From Paraspadella gotoi (lineage: Eukaryota; Chaetognatha), in the NCBI GenBank assembly GCA_051294375.1, contig CM119263.1:17342171-17406170 (forward strand): a DNA stretch of 64,000 nucleotides. Reading direction: 5' to 3'. The position numbers and the translations under genes were made by a program. Position 1 is the first letter of the stretch. Each line of letters starts with the position of its first letter. Positions 21,614 through 35,257 of the stretch are shown one piece after another. The notes under the pieces were generated by a model. That model was not told where the DNA came from, ran no database searches, and saw only the letters and a program-made list of their open reading frames with translations.

Positions 21614-24600
21614 TCAATTCGATTCGTCGTCGGAAACAAAAATTACATCTTCCGACACCTTTTCAGCGATTTCGACCGATTGATCCTGTTTTTGTGACGC
21701 CTTCTCGGAAAGTTCTTCTAATTTATTCTTTGAGTCGTCCTCTTCATCCTTCAAGACTTCAACGAACTCGCCGATGGTCTCCCACTTTCCTCCTTCCTCT
21801 TCTTCATCGTCATCGAACGAGGTCGATGTCTCTTCTTCGCAAGACGATGGCGAAGCGCGCCCGCTACTTGCGTTAGTCGCTGAAAAGGTAGCAACATTTG
21901 AATTACTACAATCACAGGCGGACACAGCATTCGCTATTGAGAATTACCCATCTTTCCAATCTTTTGAACAAGCTCTTCCACTTGGTCGACTTCCGCGGCG
22001 GCACCTTTCTCGCGATGACAAGGCGGAGATGCCGACGCTAACTCGAATTCCTCTACGATGTCACGACCAGTATCAAGCGAAGTCAGTCGAATGTGGTCAC
22101 CCACGCTGCAAAACTCTGCACCAAAAAATATGTCAGACTCATTGAGAGAACAAATTCGGCAATGCACATTTAAAAAAATCAAATCTTACCGAGATGAAAC
22201 CGCGTCCGATCTTCCACTATGTTCTTGAGCTTACTAACAGCGTCGCAGTTAACTGGCGCGTCAATTGGAACCAGACTCAATGGTCCAAGGGCATGTATGG
22301 GATCGTTGGGCAATTTCGAAGACAAGCACCTTACGCTAGAGTGCGGGATTGTTGTTTCCCGGCCGTAGTCGACCAAACGAACGCGAGCTTCATCGGCTGC
22401 AGAATGATGCAGGTAAGTTGTAATTTAATTCAATTCATTAGTCAAAAAACAGTTTATCTCTGTTCTTGTATTTGACTTACCGTTAATTGAGAGAACCTTT
22501 GCTCGGTACCATAGTTCGTCGTCATCGCGAACAACGCAGCCATCGCCGATGGCTGGAGAAGAAATCGATCCGGAGTCTGATGGGCCATCGCATCCTAAAG
22601 ATGTTTTATATTATTTTAATAGCGAAAGCTTGAGCCATAAAATCTATACATTTTTTTTATTCACCCGAATAGATTTCTTCGATGACGCTGGCAAGGGACA
22701 TTAGTTTGGCAGCATTTTGACAAAGATGAAACCAAAGTTGGCGAATATCTTCCATGTGACTAATGACCACCTTCGTCTTAACCGTCGGCGTCGGCTTCGG
22801 CGCAGGGATGAAAGGGTCGTTGGTGAAGTTGCTTCTAACGGTTGACAGTCTTTCCTCCCCAATCTGCTCGACTACCTTCTCCATGGTTTCGGTTTCATCT
22901 GAACTTTCGACGACTTCCTCGGAAAAATCCGCTGCTGTCACGATCTCAGATTTTTTCATGTCCTCCGTGACCTCGGGTTCCTTGGACTCCACTTTTGATG
23001 GCGTCAGAATTTCTGCTTCTTTTAATGCGCTGATGATTTCCGGATCTTCCGAAGTTTTCATCAAAGTTTTAGGCGTTATTTCTGGCGATTCGACTTCCGT
23101 GATTGTCTCCGTATTTTTTTCTGCCGTCCTTGTCGGTTCACCAATTTTTAATGAAGATTCGATCGGCGAGGCTGAAATTATCGTCTCGACCAACGCCGCT
23201 GACAAGTCCTCTCCATCAATGGAAATAATAACCTCCCGAAACGTTTCCTCACTTAACTTCGACTCTCCACAAAATTGGACCATGACTTCTACGTTCGTGG
23301 TTTTGTCGTCAGCGATATCATCGGCCCCTGATATCCAGGCAACACCGTTGGGTTTCCACAGCCGACAGGCAAAGGCACTAATGGGCATTATCGAAAAACG
23401 TGCATCCAGTCGACGGAGGTCTGAAGCGGGAACCAATTCAGAGTTGCCATAGTCGACGAAAAGGACCTGAGAAAAAAAAAAAAAAGATTTAAACAGTCAA
23501 CTGCATTCGGCCTCAAAGTTTCTGGCTTCCACTTATTCACACGAAACCTTAAAAATTTCCTCCTGCGCCTCTTCCACCATGGCTCTGTACCACCTTCCGT
23601 CTTCGTTCCATCTGGCCACAACAACGTCGCCGACCTTGGGAAAATCGACGACGGCGTCTTCGGCGGCGTTGTAGTGGCCATCAAGGTCGTCTGCGAAGTC
23701 GGCCAAGCGGTCGATGCCATCCACCGGTTGAACAAAGAAAGAATCGATTGAAGAGAAGTGGCTGACGAAGGCGGGAAAAGGATGAGAGGGTATCGCGGGA
23801 CTGCGCAGGACGAGGTCGGTGGGGGAGGCCGAGTGAAATAAGGCGGATAAGGGGGGCGAGGATTCGGCGAAGGGAGCGCTAGCGGTGGTAGATATTTCCG
23901 TCAACGGATCAAGGATTGAGGTGTTGGACAGAGTGTTGACAAGGCCCTCAATGGTGGGTGCGAGGGCTTCCTTTTCATCTAAGTAGTCCTCGGGAGTGAA
24001 GAGTTTCCCGTCCATTGATAGTCGGACGAGAGTCGTTTCATTGCCTATGTTAATCTCCAGCACCTCGGCGGATACCGATTCGTCGGTCACGGCTTCCACA
24101 AACTTACAACTTTTATCCTTTGAAGGGGGAGAAGCTGAAGACGGAAGAATGGAGCATTTGTAGGCGAGCAGTGGTGAAATCTCGGCAATTTCCGGTGTCA
24201 ATTGGCGGACAAAATCAGGAGCTAATTCATCTTCATTGCCAAAATCGACGAACCTGGTAAACAAAGAGCATACTATGATTAGAAAAATTCAGGGAAAAAT
24301 AAAATTTTTAGTACGCAAGAACTTGTTTGCAAAATTCAAATTTCCTTTTTCTTGAAAATTTTTTAACGCAATGTGAAATCATATGAACAGTTATTTTTGC
24401 AGAATTAATGGAAGCTAAATATTTAGAAACAAACCTCACGCGCAGTTTTTCCAAATCGACGCTACCAGCGATGACGACGGCGCGATACCACACGCAGTCA
24501 TCGGTAAATTTCGCACAACAAAAAGTTCCCATCTCCACCGGCTGCTGCAACGGAGGCGGTGGCGACGAAGACTCGTATACGTCCGAAATAGCATTGGCGA

Positions 24601-27600
24601 GAGACTCCAAGAGTTCTTCGTGCTCGGGAAGTTGGAGCCAAAAAGATGCAGGAGATTCGGCGTGAGATACGATGGCGTCGAGCGTTTCGCCGACGCAGAA
24701 TGACTCGCGAAGGGGAAAGGGTGGAGTGGCCTGAACGAGACGCGATGAGGAAGGTTCGCCCGATGTCGATTCACGGGAAGATTCGAGGTTCACCTCGTCG
24801 GCAGTCGTCGTCGTCGTCGTCGTCTTGATGTCAAAAGTCGAACTCGAGTTTGTCAAAAGATCGCTTTCTTCTTTCGACGTCGCTAACGTCTCGCGAATAA
24901 TGGATGAATCTGCCCCCGAGGTTAGTATCGGAGATATATCTTGTCCGTTGATGTAAAGTCGTACTCTCCCGGGAAGCTCGCCCGAAGGATGAAAACGGGC
25001 CTTAGGAAAAAAACTTAAGTGTATAGTGATCTCGCCAGAAGTTACTATCGAAGAAAATTATTGAAAAAATCCGAATGATTCATGCGATAATGAATTATTG
25101 ATGTGATAGTAATTGATTATTGATGCAATAATAATGAATTATTGATGCGATGATAAGGAATTATTGATGCGATGATAACCAATTATAAATGCGATGATAC
25201 CAAATGAATGATTTGATAATACCAAATTATTAATATGATCATTAAAGCGTAATAAAATTCATGTTTGAAAATTCTAATGATTATTTATGAACAATGTACC
25301 CCCAGTGAACATTAATTTATTAAAAAAATAATATATTTTTAAATTTTCTTAATAAGCTATATTATATATAATATTATCCTTAAAAATCCTAAATTTTAAA
25401 ATGGACTTTTTCTTAATTTAAATTCTTCGTCAAAAGTTGATAAAAAAATATAACTCATTTTTAAAAATTCTTTCATTAAGTTAAAAATTAAAAAAAAATT
25501 ATTTAATATACAAAAAATTAATTTTAAGCTTAAAATATAGGTTTTTTAAATTTTTGACCAACTTAATAAAACAATTTTTAAAAGAGAATAATTATTTCTT
25601 TTTATCAACTTTTTATGACAAATCCAAATCTGCAAAAATTTTTTTTTAAAAAACCATTTTAAAATTTTAACATTTATAGGCTTAATACTAAATATAAATA
25701 TAGCCTACTGCGTAAATTATAAAAAAATTTTTGTATACATTAATATTAATTAGTATAACGTTGTTCATTCCTCATTTTTAGAATTTTAATTTAAGTTAAA
25801 ATTAAACTTTTTACTACGCTTTAATGATCATAGGGAATCAATGATGGAAAAATGTTTAAAAAATATAATGAATTGAAATGAAATGAGTTGAATGAAATGA
25901 TTTGAATAAAATGATTTGAATAAAATTAATTGAATTAAAAATTATTTAATTTAAAAAAAAAATTAAATAAATAAATTATATTGAATAAATATATTTAAAT
26001 GTATGAACTGAATAAATTAAAAAGAGAGAGAAAAAGAGAAGTCCAGCCGCTGCATAGCTGAACTCATTTTTAAACAAATGACGGAGCGACAGAAAAAAAG
26101 ACCTAATTAAAACAATCGTTAGACACATTTTTTTCCGCAACAAATGGTCAGAAACTTCGGAAAAACCCCATTTCGATTCGAAATAAAATTCTCTTTCGTT
26201 TGGTATATTATTTAATTAATTTCTAAAAATATTTCGCTTGACCCAGGCGAGTTGAAAGCAACTAGGTAACAACATCCAAATTGGAACTCTTTCTCAGTTA
26301 CAATATTTATTATTTTTTGATATAATTTAGTTAATTATTAATTTTTCTGTGACTGATAGATAGTTATTCTTTAATTTATTAAGAATAATCTTTTTTTACA
26401 GACAGTCCATTAATCATGAACACTCGCTCTGCTACAGGGGACGAGTTTCCTCTGTTTCCCGAATTCGGTATTTGCAAGCGCTTAGCGAACTTTCGACCAC
26501 CGCCGGCAGAAACCACCAAAAGGGGCAGTATTGGAACGGTTCTTTGACATTTTTTACACTCAGCCCAAAAACCAACGAGAATAAAAATGAGACTGCTAAT
26601 GTCGTAGCTCAAGAATTAACCTTTGGAAACTGGGTGACGCGCGAATCCCTTTGCTTCACCTGAAAACAATTTGGAAGAACTAAGGAAGAACTAAGGAAAA
26701 GGTTACAATATCATATTTTTAGTAGAATATGAGTAAAGTAAAATTAGATAAATAATTATGCACAAAATGCTTTGTAGTTTGCAAATTTATTTAGATTTTA
26801 GAAAATCAATTATCATTATATTGCCAAAAGCACACCTCATAATAAAATTAATATGAAGTCAGTTGATCTCGTCTGTTTTTTCTTGTGGCAAAGAAGCTCA
26901 ACTTCACGTGACAAAAAGGCTAAGCATGATACATCACCTCGTTGGATGGATAGCTGCCTCTACATTCTCAAAATGTGTATCGTTGGTGATTCTTTCGTTT
27001 TGAGTCACCAGCAGAAAATGGATGTCTTAGTGATGTCTAATTACATCTTGTACATTCAATTTTATTACTGGTTCTGCTGTCCATTCATGGCGGATGCTCA
27101 TTCCTTACTCTCTCCCTTCATGAAGATCTAATGGCGTGGCGATCAAGGAATCGCGATGGGGCACATGCTGGACTAAGAAAGATTGATTTACATACCGAAT
27201 ATCTTTCTGGCCGCTTGGTTATTCTCGCTTTGGCTTCAAAAAAAGTCTCAAACTCAACTAGAATGTCGATGGCTGAAGCCCTCTTGAGCTCTGAAAAGGT
27301 CCAAGTAGAAATGGGAAAGCCGGAAATACCATGCGTATATGAAAACAGCAAATTAGAAGATTAGGTTTCGTCTGATTCTGGTTGTTTTTTCAGGTTCATT
27401 TGCAATATTTTATCAATAATTTTTATATTTAATTATATATTATTATAAGATAGCTTATTTATTAAATGAATGGATAATTTTTATATTGGTTGTACCAATT
27501 TCATATATTTATTTCATGATAATTATAATTTATTACACAGCTTTGTCACTTTTTTCCATCTTTTTTGTCGAAACCTGTGGAAGAATGTAATGATAAACGC

Positions 27601-30600
27601 CAACTACCACTCATTCTGCAAGCTTGTAAATGGATTTTCGCCACTCAATGATGCTGGGGAGAGGGTGGTTAAATTTGCAAGTGATTACAACGGTTCAATA
27701 ACCCGTAATAAAATGCAACACGAAGCAATGCTTCAGGGCGTTGAAGAACATCGTCGATCTCACCCTAAGCCAAACGGTGTCTTATGAACTTCAAGTTTAA
27801 AGATCAGTTAACAATAACAATGCAAGAATTGTTTGCCTCTTGCCGTCACTTTCATGAGAGAAGATAAATTGGTTTAAAAATATTAAAATTACACTTCCGG
27901 TATATTTTGCTTAATACTTTTTTATTAATTTTTAATAAATTACAACTACATCGGAGTTTTACATTCATTTCAATCCATAATGATTAAAACATCACATAAG
28001 ATCCTTCAACGTTTCAAAATATATGTAAATCAATGAATCTGACGCATGTGGAACTTTGACGCCGCTGGTCAAGCGAAATCTTTAAATAAGTTAATCATAT
28101 AGCACATCATTCGAAAGAGAATTTTATTTCGAATCGAATGGTGGTTTTCTGAGTTTCTATGACCATTTGTTGCGGAAAAAAATGTGTCTAACAATCGTTT
28201 TATATAAAAATAAATATAATTATTTTGTAAATAAAACATTAACAAATCCGAGTATTGATATAAAACATGGCAATTTCAAAGATCTTGATGATGAAAAGTC
28301 ATATCTAAATTTTCAACTTCCTATGATTACCTACTTTTTACAATTTTTAATTGTAAAAATGCGTGACGACGTCGATGACAACGGTCACAAAGAAGCAATT
28401 GTAAACGACTATCTTGCCCAAGACGGGCCTAAGCCCGTCTGGCGAGATAAAAAAAAAAAGATAAACTAAGTGCGTTAAATCAAAATCCGTTTGTAACCAA
28501 ATACCTTGAGACCGACGTGGTCGTCGATAGTTTCTCGGAAAAGATCCTTCAACGAGGCCCGCAATGGCCGTTTGATGCCATGCAATGTGGCTGGAATGGC
28601 AAAGGCGTTTGTTGACACCAAATCCGGATGATCGGAGAGGCTTTTGATCTTCCCGTCACCGAGAGGAATCCAGTCTCGGTTGCCGTAGTCAACGAACTGA
28701 ACTTTAATCTGAAAAAAAAAAAAAACAAAAAAAACAAACAAAAAACAAATTAAAATAGAAATTATAAAAATAACTTAGCATTTTAAATATCCCTTAACGG
28801 GGACTGCTACCTGATCATCTTTTAAGTCGAGCACCACGGCCCTGTACCAAGAACCATCGACAGAGTAAACTGCCAAGCAAGGGTCTCCTTTTGCCGGCGC
28901 GGTCAAATCCGGCGCTGACTTCGACGCCTCCTCCACCTCATCCATAAGCTCCTCCAGCGGGACATCGAATTCCGAGAGCTGCAGGTAAAAGTCCTCCACG
29001 CCGTCGATGTGGGAGACAAAGGCTTCGTGCAGAACCTCACCCTCGCTGTCTCCGAATGGGGGGATGTGAATTCGCGGGTAGGGGAAAGGGGTCGAAGGAT
29101 CGAGCAACAATTGCGGAGAGGGAGACTTCGACGATATTTGGTTCTCGATTTTATCATCTTTTTTCTCATCTATCTGCGCTTTTATGTCATTTTGTTTAAT
29201 GCTTTTATTAGATTCGGTCCGAACATATTCTTCTCCGACAATTTGACCGTCGTCGTCCTTGAGAACAACCAAGTACGGTGGTTCCGGGTTTAAGAACTCG
29301 GCGTTGAACTCGCAATCAAGAAGTAGATCGCTGAAGGAGGAAACTTGCGATTCAGTCCAATGAACATCATCGGCCGTCAGCCGACAACGCAGAGCGTGAG
29401 GAGCGTCGTTCACGAAAACTCCAGGAAGGGGTTTCACATCTTGGCCGCCAGCTTGCAGAGGCTCTCGGTTTCCAAAATCGACGAAAAAGATGTCGACCTT
29501 GGAAGAGGCTGCGTCGACCTTCTCGACTCTCGCCCGGTACCACTTGTCATCGACGGAATACTTAGCGCAAACCGGGAGGCCTTCCGTCAGGCCCTGGATA
29601 GCAAGGGGGCGTTCCAAGGCCGCTTTCGCCTCCAGCTGGCCCATCATTGCGTCGATGGCGTCCATGTCGGCCGTCGACTGGACGTAAAACTCTCCGGGGT
29701 CGACAGCAAAAGTCACGTAGACGCGAAGTTGTTTAGAAAGCAGTGGCCGAGCAGGGAATGGGCGAAAGGAAACGGGAGGAATTACGGGTGGACGGAACGT
29801 AGGAAGATCGGGAATGGAAGGTTCCGTTGCTGTGGAGGGGGGCGGCGCCGTTCCTGGCGTCGGTCGGCCGCTAGGCGTAGGAAGAAAGGAGGATATTTTG
29901 GCATTAACTGAGTCCGAGTCGTCGGGAGGCGATTCGGACGAATTGAGAATGATTTGGCTCTTTCCGTCTTTTGCTGAGATGACACGAAGCCAGAGCTCAA
30001 GTTCGTCGGTGAGCTGGCTTAACTTGTCTTTAAGGTTAGGGGCGCTGGGAAGGCCGTGGAGAGCGCAAAGATGAGCCTGAGCCGAGAGTCGGGCGAATTG
30101 AGAGCGAAGGGAGCGAACTTTGTCGAGGGACAAATTTTCGCGATTTCCGTAGTCGATGTAATGCACCTCGACCTGATATTTAAGAGCTTTAAATATTACT
30201 TTTAAAAACATACCTACAAGGAACTAAGACTAAGTAATAATATATATATAAATGCTTTTGCACAAGGCTAAAAAAAATTCATTTAGACCAAGAATTTACA
30301 AAACAGTTTACAGAACAGAACAACTAGCATAGCCAGAAAAAAGTTTGGTAAAATTTTACTTTCGCCGACCTAGAATTTGGCGTCTTTTAAAAAACTATTC
30401 TAAAATACTAATTTTAAAAAAAAATTTTAAAAAAATTTAAAAAAAAATTATTACCTAATTAACCTAAACCTAAACCCTCTTAACTCCAAGCCACCTTTAA
30501 CCCTAAATCCCCCCCTAACTCCGGTCGGCGAAAGTAAAATTAACCCAAAAGTTTTATTATAATAATAATAATAACAACAAAAACGAACCTGCTGCGGCGA

Positions 30601-33600
30601 ATAAGTCTTCGTAATCACAGCCCGATACCATTGGTCATCCTCAGAATATTTAGCGACGCAGTGAGTCCCATTAACCATTCTGGAAACGACCGTCTCCCTG
30701 TCGTGAAGAGGATCAGAGTAAAAAGCCTCAATGGCCGCCATAGTTTCATCGAGTTCGGCGAGACCAGAGACGCGCTGAACCCAAAAGTTGGCGAGGTTAT
30801 CGACGTGAGATACAACGATCAGTTCTTTAGAGTCGGCCGAGAGGGGTTCAGAGGCGATGGTTGGAAGGGCGGGCGGAGATCGATGATCGGACGAAGTGGA
30901 CGAACCGCGAGAAGACGGTTGGTTCTGCGAGGCGGGCCAACCGGTCTTCGAACCAATTTTAGCATCTGGCATCCCAAAATTTGTCTCGGCCACTGCGACG
31001 GCTATTTTAGCTTTCTTTAATTCTTCCGACAAATCCCCGATTCGGTCGCACCTCAGTACCACGTCCCACGTACCGACAGCGTCCAAAGAAACGAAAGAAC
31101 AGCCGAGGGTATCTTCACCAACAAGGTTCTCCAAAAATTCCCCGGCATTATTCCGCCAACCGACTGCTGAGTCATATGGCGCAAGGGACTTAAAGCCGCA
31201 CTTGATTGCCATGGCGGGAAATCGGGCCAAATCCGGATGAAGTTCCTTCAATGAGTCGACGGATTTTGTTTCGGCGTTGCCAAAGTCAATAAAATAAATC
31301 CTAAAATTAAAAATAATAAAAGCTTAAAAATTAATAAAATGAGAAAATGATAATGAGACTGACCTAGCTTCACGACCGTCGGTCTCTCGTATCGCGGCTC
31401 GGTACCAGCGCCCATCGTCTGAAAACTTCGCTGCACACAGCGACCCGGGCGTTGAACGCTGTAAACGCCGCTCACGAGGAGGCATAGGCTCATAGGTTGC
31501 ATCAAGTCTGTCGGAGAGTTGCCCGATGACGGATTCTTGCTCGACCAGCTGAACGTAGAACTCGGACGGGTCAGTCGTCCAAGAAAACATAACTTCGGAA
31601 CGCTGCCCGGGGCGGATTGTTAAGGAAGGGAGGTGGGGAGTCGATGACCAAGCAGCGGCCGCCGACGATGTTATAGCGCGTGGAACGCCTGAAACTGAAT
31701 GAGCGCCAAACGAGGTCGTAGAAGATCCCGAGGGAGAACGTTTTGACATTCGGTCGTCGGATAAGTGGCCGATTTCCCGGCACCCAGAGCGAACGGCCAG
31801 ACGTTGGGTAACCATCTCATCCACGACGTTGCGCTGCATTCGATTTGCCGTCGTGATAAAAAGTTCGACGATTGCGGCGTCGTTTGTAGCGCGCCCTTTA
31901 CAACGGGCCGTCAAAGTGAACTGACTTAAAGATTCGAGATACTCGGTGGCGGCGGGGCTCCAAGAACCCCCGACACTTCCCGGCGCGGGTGCGACCCCAT
32001 CGAGTAGACAGCGGATGGCCATCGCTTCGTAGCGAAGCATCGGCGGAGGAAGGCGGGCGCACCTTTCCTCGCCAACCAACTCTTCATTGCCGTAGTCGAC
32101 AAAACGAACCTCGACACGGTCGCCCACGTGCCGGGTGACAACCGCCCGGTACCTGATTGAGGTAGAACAAAGGTGATTGGGTAAAGGGAGGAAACAAAAG
32201 AAAAGATCAAGATGGTAATAAAAATCGGTAATTCAGTAAACCTGGCTGAATTTTGGATAAGCAATATAGAAACAAGGAAAATAATTAACTTGGGCAATGT
32301 ATCTTACGAGTAAAAATTGTATTAGTTATTCTGTATTTAATGTTAACTAATATGTTCCCCAAAACAAAATTCGCATATATTTAACATATAAGTCAATAAA
32401 TGTAAATAAACAAATTTGTTGCGAAAAATCAATCTTTTCTCTTATTAAATTCAACCAACGAAAAGAAAGAAAAACAACAAAACATATAAGTAATATATAA
32501 TTATATCTTTTAAAAAATCTGCAAAACTTTCAATAGTCCAAACTCCTGAAAAGATCAACACGGTTCACAAAATTTTCAGATTATGTAAACTAAATCATAA
32601 TTTACAAAGAGACCACAAAACCTTTTATTTTAGTCACAACTGATCAATATTTTTTGTATTGTTTAAAATAACTTACCAAGCATCATCCTCCGAGTACTGC
32701 GCCGCGATGGGCTCGTGGACTCTTGGAGGCCAGTGGTGCAGCGGAAGCAGCCGACTTTGACTAAAGGCCATCTGCAAAAAGTCCATCAGCTCCGATAATA
32801 CTGACGCTTTTTCGACAACTTGGCAGTAAAACTCGCTCGGATCTCGCACGAAAACAACATCCACGACATGGGTCCGATCAGACGAAAGTTCCAACGGACG
32901 AAAAGGGGAAGCGACGGAAGGGGGCGGCGAGGCAGCAGTGATTTGCACTCCGGATGCGAGACATCGATTTTTCAGCTTATCAAGCAAATCCGAGGAAGGA
33001 TGCTCGGCATAAATAAAATTAACCGGGGTTGGAGCGGATTCCTCCCCGCTTGCGTTGCCGCAGACGACGATTTTGAAAGCGGCGTCAACGATCTCCGAAA
33101 ACGACTCGATCAACATCCGCTCGCCGACGCCGTTCGTTAGGGCAGACGTGAGACCGTTAACAGCACAAGGAATTCCCTGAAAAAAAAAAGAGACGTGCTG
33201 GACACCCGAAAAATTTTCTGTCTATATCGTTCTACTTTTGGCAAATGGGGATCACCTGGGCGGGAAGCTTGGTGAAATAGGGTTTTAATGGCTGAACCTG
33301 GGAACTTTGAAGCTGCTCTTCGTTTCCAAAGTCAATGTATCGGACTACGGTGCCTGTTGTAATGCATTAAACTTGACAAACTATCAATTTAAACTGAACC
33401 GCTGAACAATGCAGTTTCGATCCCCTCACCAGTGGACAATGAGTCGACAACGACACCTCTGTACCAGATTCCATCCACAGCGCTTTTGGCAGCGCAATAA
33501 AGGCCTTTTGGAGGCGGAGGGGAGGGCCGTGTCATTCCCCCCATCTCGGCGTGAAGGCGCTGCATTAAGTTGCTAAATGCACTTGCCCACTTTACCAGCT

Positions 33601-33855
33601 GTGAATTAAATTTTAAATATAAATTTAACAGACGGGTTTTTGAAGGAACAATCCAAAAGGAACTTTTATAACCAAGCTTTTGGTTTTCTAAGTTAAAAAT
33701 CCCTTACGGACCTGAACGAAGACCGTTCCGTCCGGTTCAATGTGAGAAACGACGACGTCATACTCGTCGCCAAATGACAAAGTCAACGAAGGGATTTTGA
33801 CGCCAGTGGCCGATGGGGCAGTTCCGGACGATCGAACTCCGTGACCCAAAGCCAT
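21614..33855 (-). CDS. Tudor/TDRD6-like protein with nine extended Tudor domains, 15 exons
   Basis: Multi-Tudor scaffold proteins bind symmetrically dimethylated arginine on Piwi proteins in germ granules (family knowledge). Exons in transcript order: 33855-33712, 33598-33430, 33353-33256, 33176-32677, 32152-31364, 31300-30589, 30172-28811, 28708-28505, 25000-24435, 24253-23548, 23466-22665, 22594-22481, 22396-22190, 22115-21948, 21879-21614. Every junction keeps phase, giving 2268 residues. Nine WYRA/WYRG motifs fall near residues 91, 304, 554, 790, 1024, 1246, 1497, 1736 and 2045, each followed by a (V/I)D(Y/F)GN core; the ninth reads VDYGRE. I see no MYND finger, helicase or KH domain, which argues against TDRD1, TDRD9 and TDRKH and favours Tudor/TDRD6. 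The tail is acidic. Intron 8 (3.5 kb) carries a decayed transposon. Confidence 0.93.
25080..25245. repeat. degenerate ~22-bp minisatellite in Tudor intron 8
   Basis: Recurring AATTATTGATGCGATGATAA-like units at spacings of 21-24 bp. Related words (TTATTGATGCAAT, GATGCAGTCATAATG) occur in the secernin intron near 19690-19770. Confidence 0.6.
26112..28203. mobile_element. decayed TIR DNA transposon in Tudor intron 8
   Basis: About 140 bp at 26112-26255 recurs as an imperfect inverted repeat at about 28058-28203; both arms contain TTAGACACATTTTTTTCCGC and ATTTCGATTCGAAATAAAATT-like blocks. Between them are short frames reading LSGRLVILALASKKVS (about 27200-27250) and NDAGERVVKFASDYNGSITR (27651-27710) followed by EEHRRSH. 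The last motif resembles, from memory, the C-terminal NDxAERxVKL tail of transposon-associated proteins widespread in invertebrates. No intact frame survives. Target-site duplications were not resolved. Confidence 0.65.
30351..30544 (-). mobile_element. small TIR element with telomere-like interior, copy 2
   Basis: Same ends (TTTTACTTTCGCCGACC ... GGTCGGCGAAAGTAAAA) in reverse orientation, C-rich side on the right (CCCTCTTAACTCC, TAACCCTAAATCC). Inside Tudor intron 6. Its counterpart in the duplicate lies at about 42938-43128. Confidence 0.75.
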
Positions 33856-34061
33856 TTTCAATTAAAAACTTCGTATGAAAATAAATTCCGTTCTTTTATT
33901 ATTAACGTTTGAAATTTATAACCGTGGATTTCAGCAAATATACCTAACATTACTATTTATGCTGTCATATATCGACGATTGCCAAAGGTATTCCCTGTTA
34001 TAAATCTTTTACTATCCTACGTAATATTGGCTTTTGTAACCCAACCAAACCCAAAATGGCT

Positions 34062-34217
34062 GATTTTACTTCCGCCAACCGGGTTAGTTTGGGGTTAGGG
34101 TAGGTTAGGGGAGGTTAGATTAATGTTTAAGGTTAAGGTAATTAAATTTTTTTTTTTTAAAAATAAGTATTTTAAAATAGTTTTTCAAAAGACGCCAAAA
34201 CTCGGCAAAAGTAGAAA
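34062..34217 (+). mobile_element. small TIR element with telomere-like interior, copy 3
   Basis: Left end TTTTACTTCCGCCAACC, interior GGTTAGTTTGGGGTTAGGG, right end CTCGGCAAAAGTAGAAA. Upstream of the Tudor gene; the duplicate copy is at about 46616-46768. Confidence 0.65.
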
Positions 34218-34220
34218 GGG

Positions 34221-34404
34221 GTTAATTTTACTTTTGCCGACCTTGGTTAAAGGTTAGGGTTAAGGGTGGTTTAAAGGTAGTTTAGGGGGTGGTTAAGGTT
34301 AAATAGGTTTAGGGTTAAGGTAATTAAATAATATTTTTTAAAAAAATAACTTATTAATAGTTTTATAAAATACGCCAAACCCCGGTCGGCTAAAATAAAA
34401 TTTA
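34221..34404 (+). mobile_element. small TIR element with telomere-like interior, copy 4
   Basis: Adjacent to copy 3 in the same orientation: TTAATTTTACTTTTGCCGACC-like left end, GGTTAGGGTTAAGGGTGG interior and right end CCCGGTCGGCTAAAATAAAA. The duplicate copy is at about 46770-46945. Confidence 0.7.
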
Positions 34405-34672
34405 AGCATAAAACTTTATATGCTAATCTTTATATAATATTAATATAAAACTTTTTTAATTTTTTTTAAAAGGTTTTCACTTTTCTAGCGCATCCAAGAG
34501 TTTACGTCGAGCTTAACTCAGAACAATTTAGTCTCCATAGTACCAAGCTGTGATGTAGTTGCAAAAGAAATTGTTGTGTAAGTTTTATTTACAAATTTCC
34601 TGAAAAACTTTATAAAATTATTTATCGATAAATGTGATACAAAGAAAAAGTACACCGAAACACAAATAAGGG

Positions 34673-34849
34673 ATTAAATTTTACTTTTGCCGACCAGGAA
34701 TTTGGAATAATACTATTTTAAATAAAATATTTTAAAAAATCATTACCAAATTACCCTAAAAATTATTACCAAATTACCTTAACCCTCTTAACCCCAACCA
34801 CCCCTAACCCTAAACCTCCCTTAACCTCGGTAGGCAAAAGCAAAATTAA
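34673..34849 (-). mobile_element. small TIR element with telomere-like interior, copy 5
   Basis: Reverse orientation: TTTTACTTTTGCCGACC at left, CCACCCCTAACCCTAAACC interior at right, then CTCGGTAGGCAAAAGCAAAA. Between the Tudor and 14-3-3 genes; the duplicate copy is at about 47217-47390. Confidence 0.7.
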
Positions 34850-35257
34850 CCCAAAGAAGGAATGTTCACAATTTTTGAACCAGAACTATTATAATACAAA
34901 TATAAAATATATAAATCTTGGCACCAATTATTTCCCTTGCGCTTTAAAATGTATTAGGCACGTTAAAACAATGGATATAATGACAGGAACATTGAAGGAC
35001 ACGTGTCCCAGACACCCAGAAATTACTGCGTAAGCGAAAAAAAACGATGCAAAAAATATGGATGCGCGATCAAGGAAAAGATAAAGCGACGCTGAAAAAA
35101 ACAGGGACACGACCCACTTTGTAAAAAGTTAAAAAAAATTGAATATATCCATTTTGAACTAAGTGAATCTGAAATATATATGACCGCCTAGCGAATAGAT
35201 CGCTCTTGAGATGTCCCGTACTGAACAGTCGCTCTCCACGTCTAAACGAAGAACATT

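Larger units (their letters stand above)
33856..35257. other. spacer between Tudor and 14-3-3 genes
   Basis: Holds three of the small telomere-like TIR elements and AT-rich DNA. Both flanking genes read leftward, so it contains the Tudor promoter and the 14-3-3 3' end. Confidence 0.6.

Noticed and set aside
22763-23452. 229-codon plus-strand frame opposite Tudor exon 11
   Set aside because: Shadow of the acidic, Ser/Thr-rich Tudor linker; no family and no splice partner.
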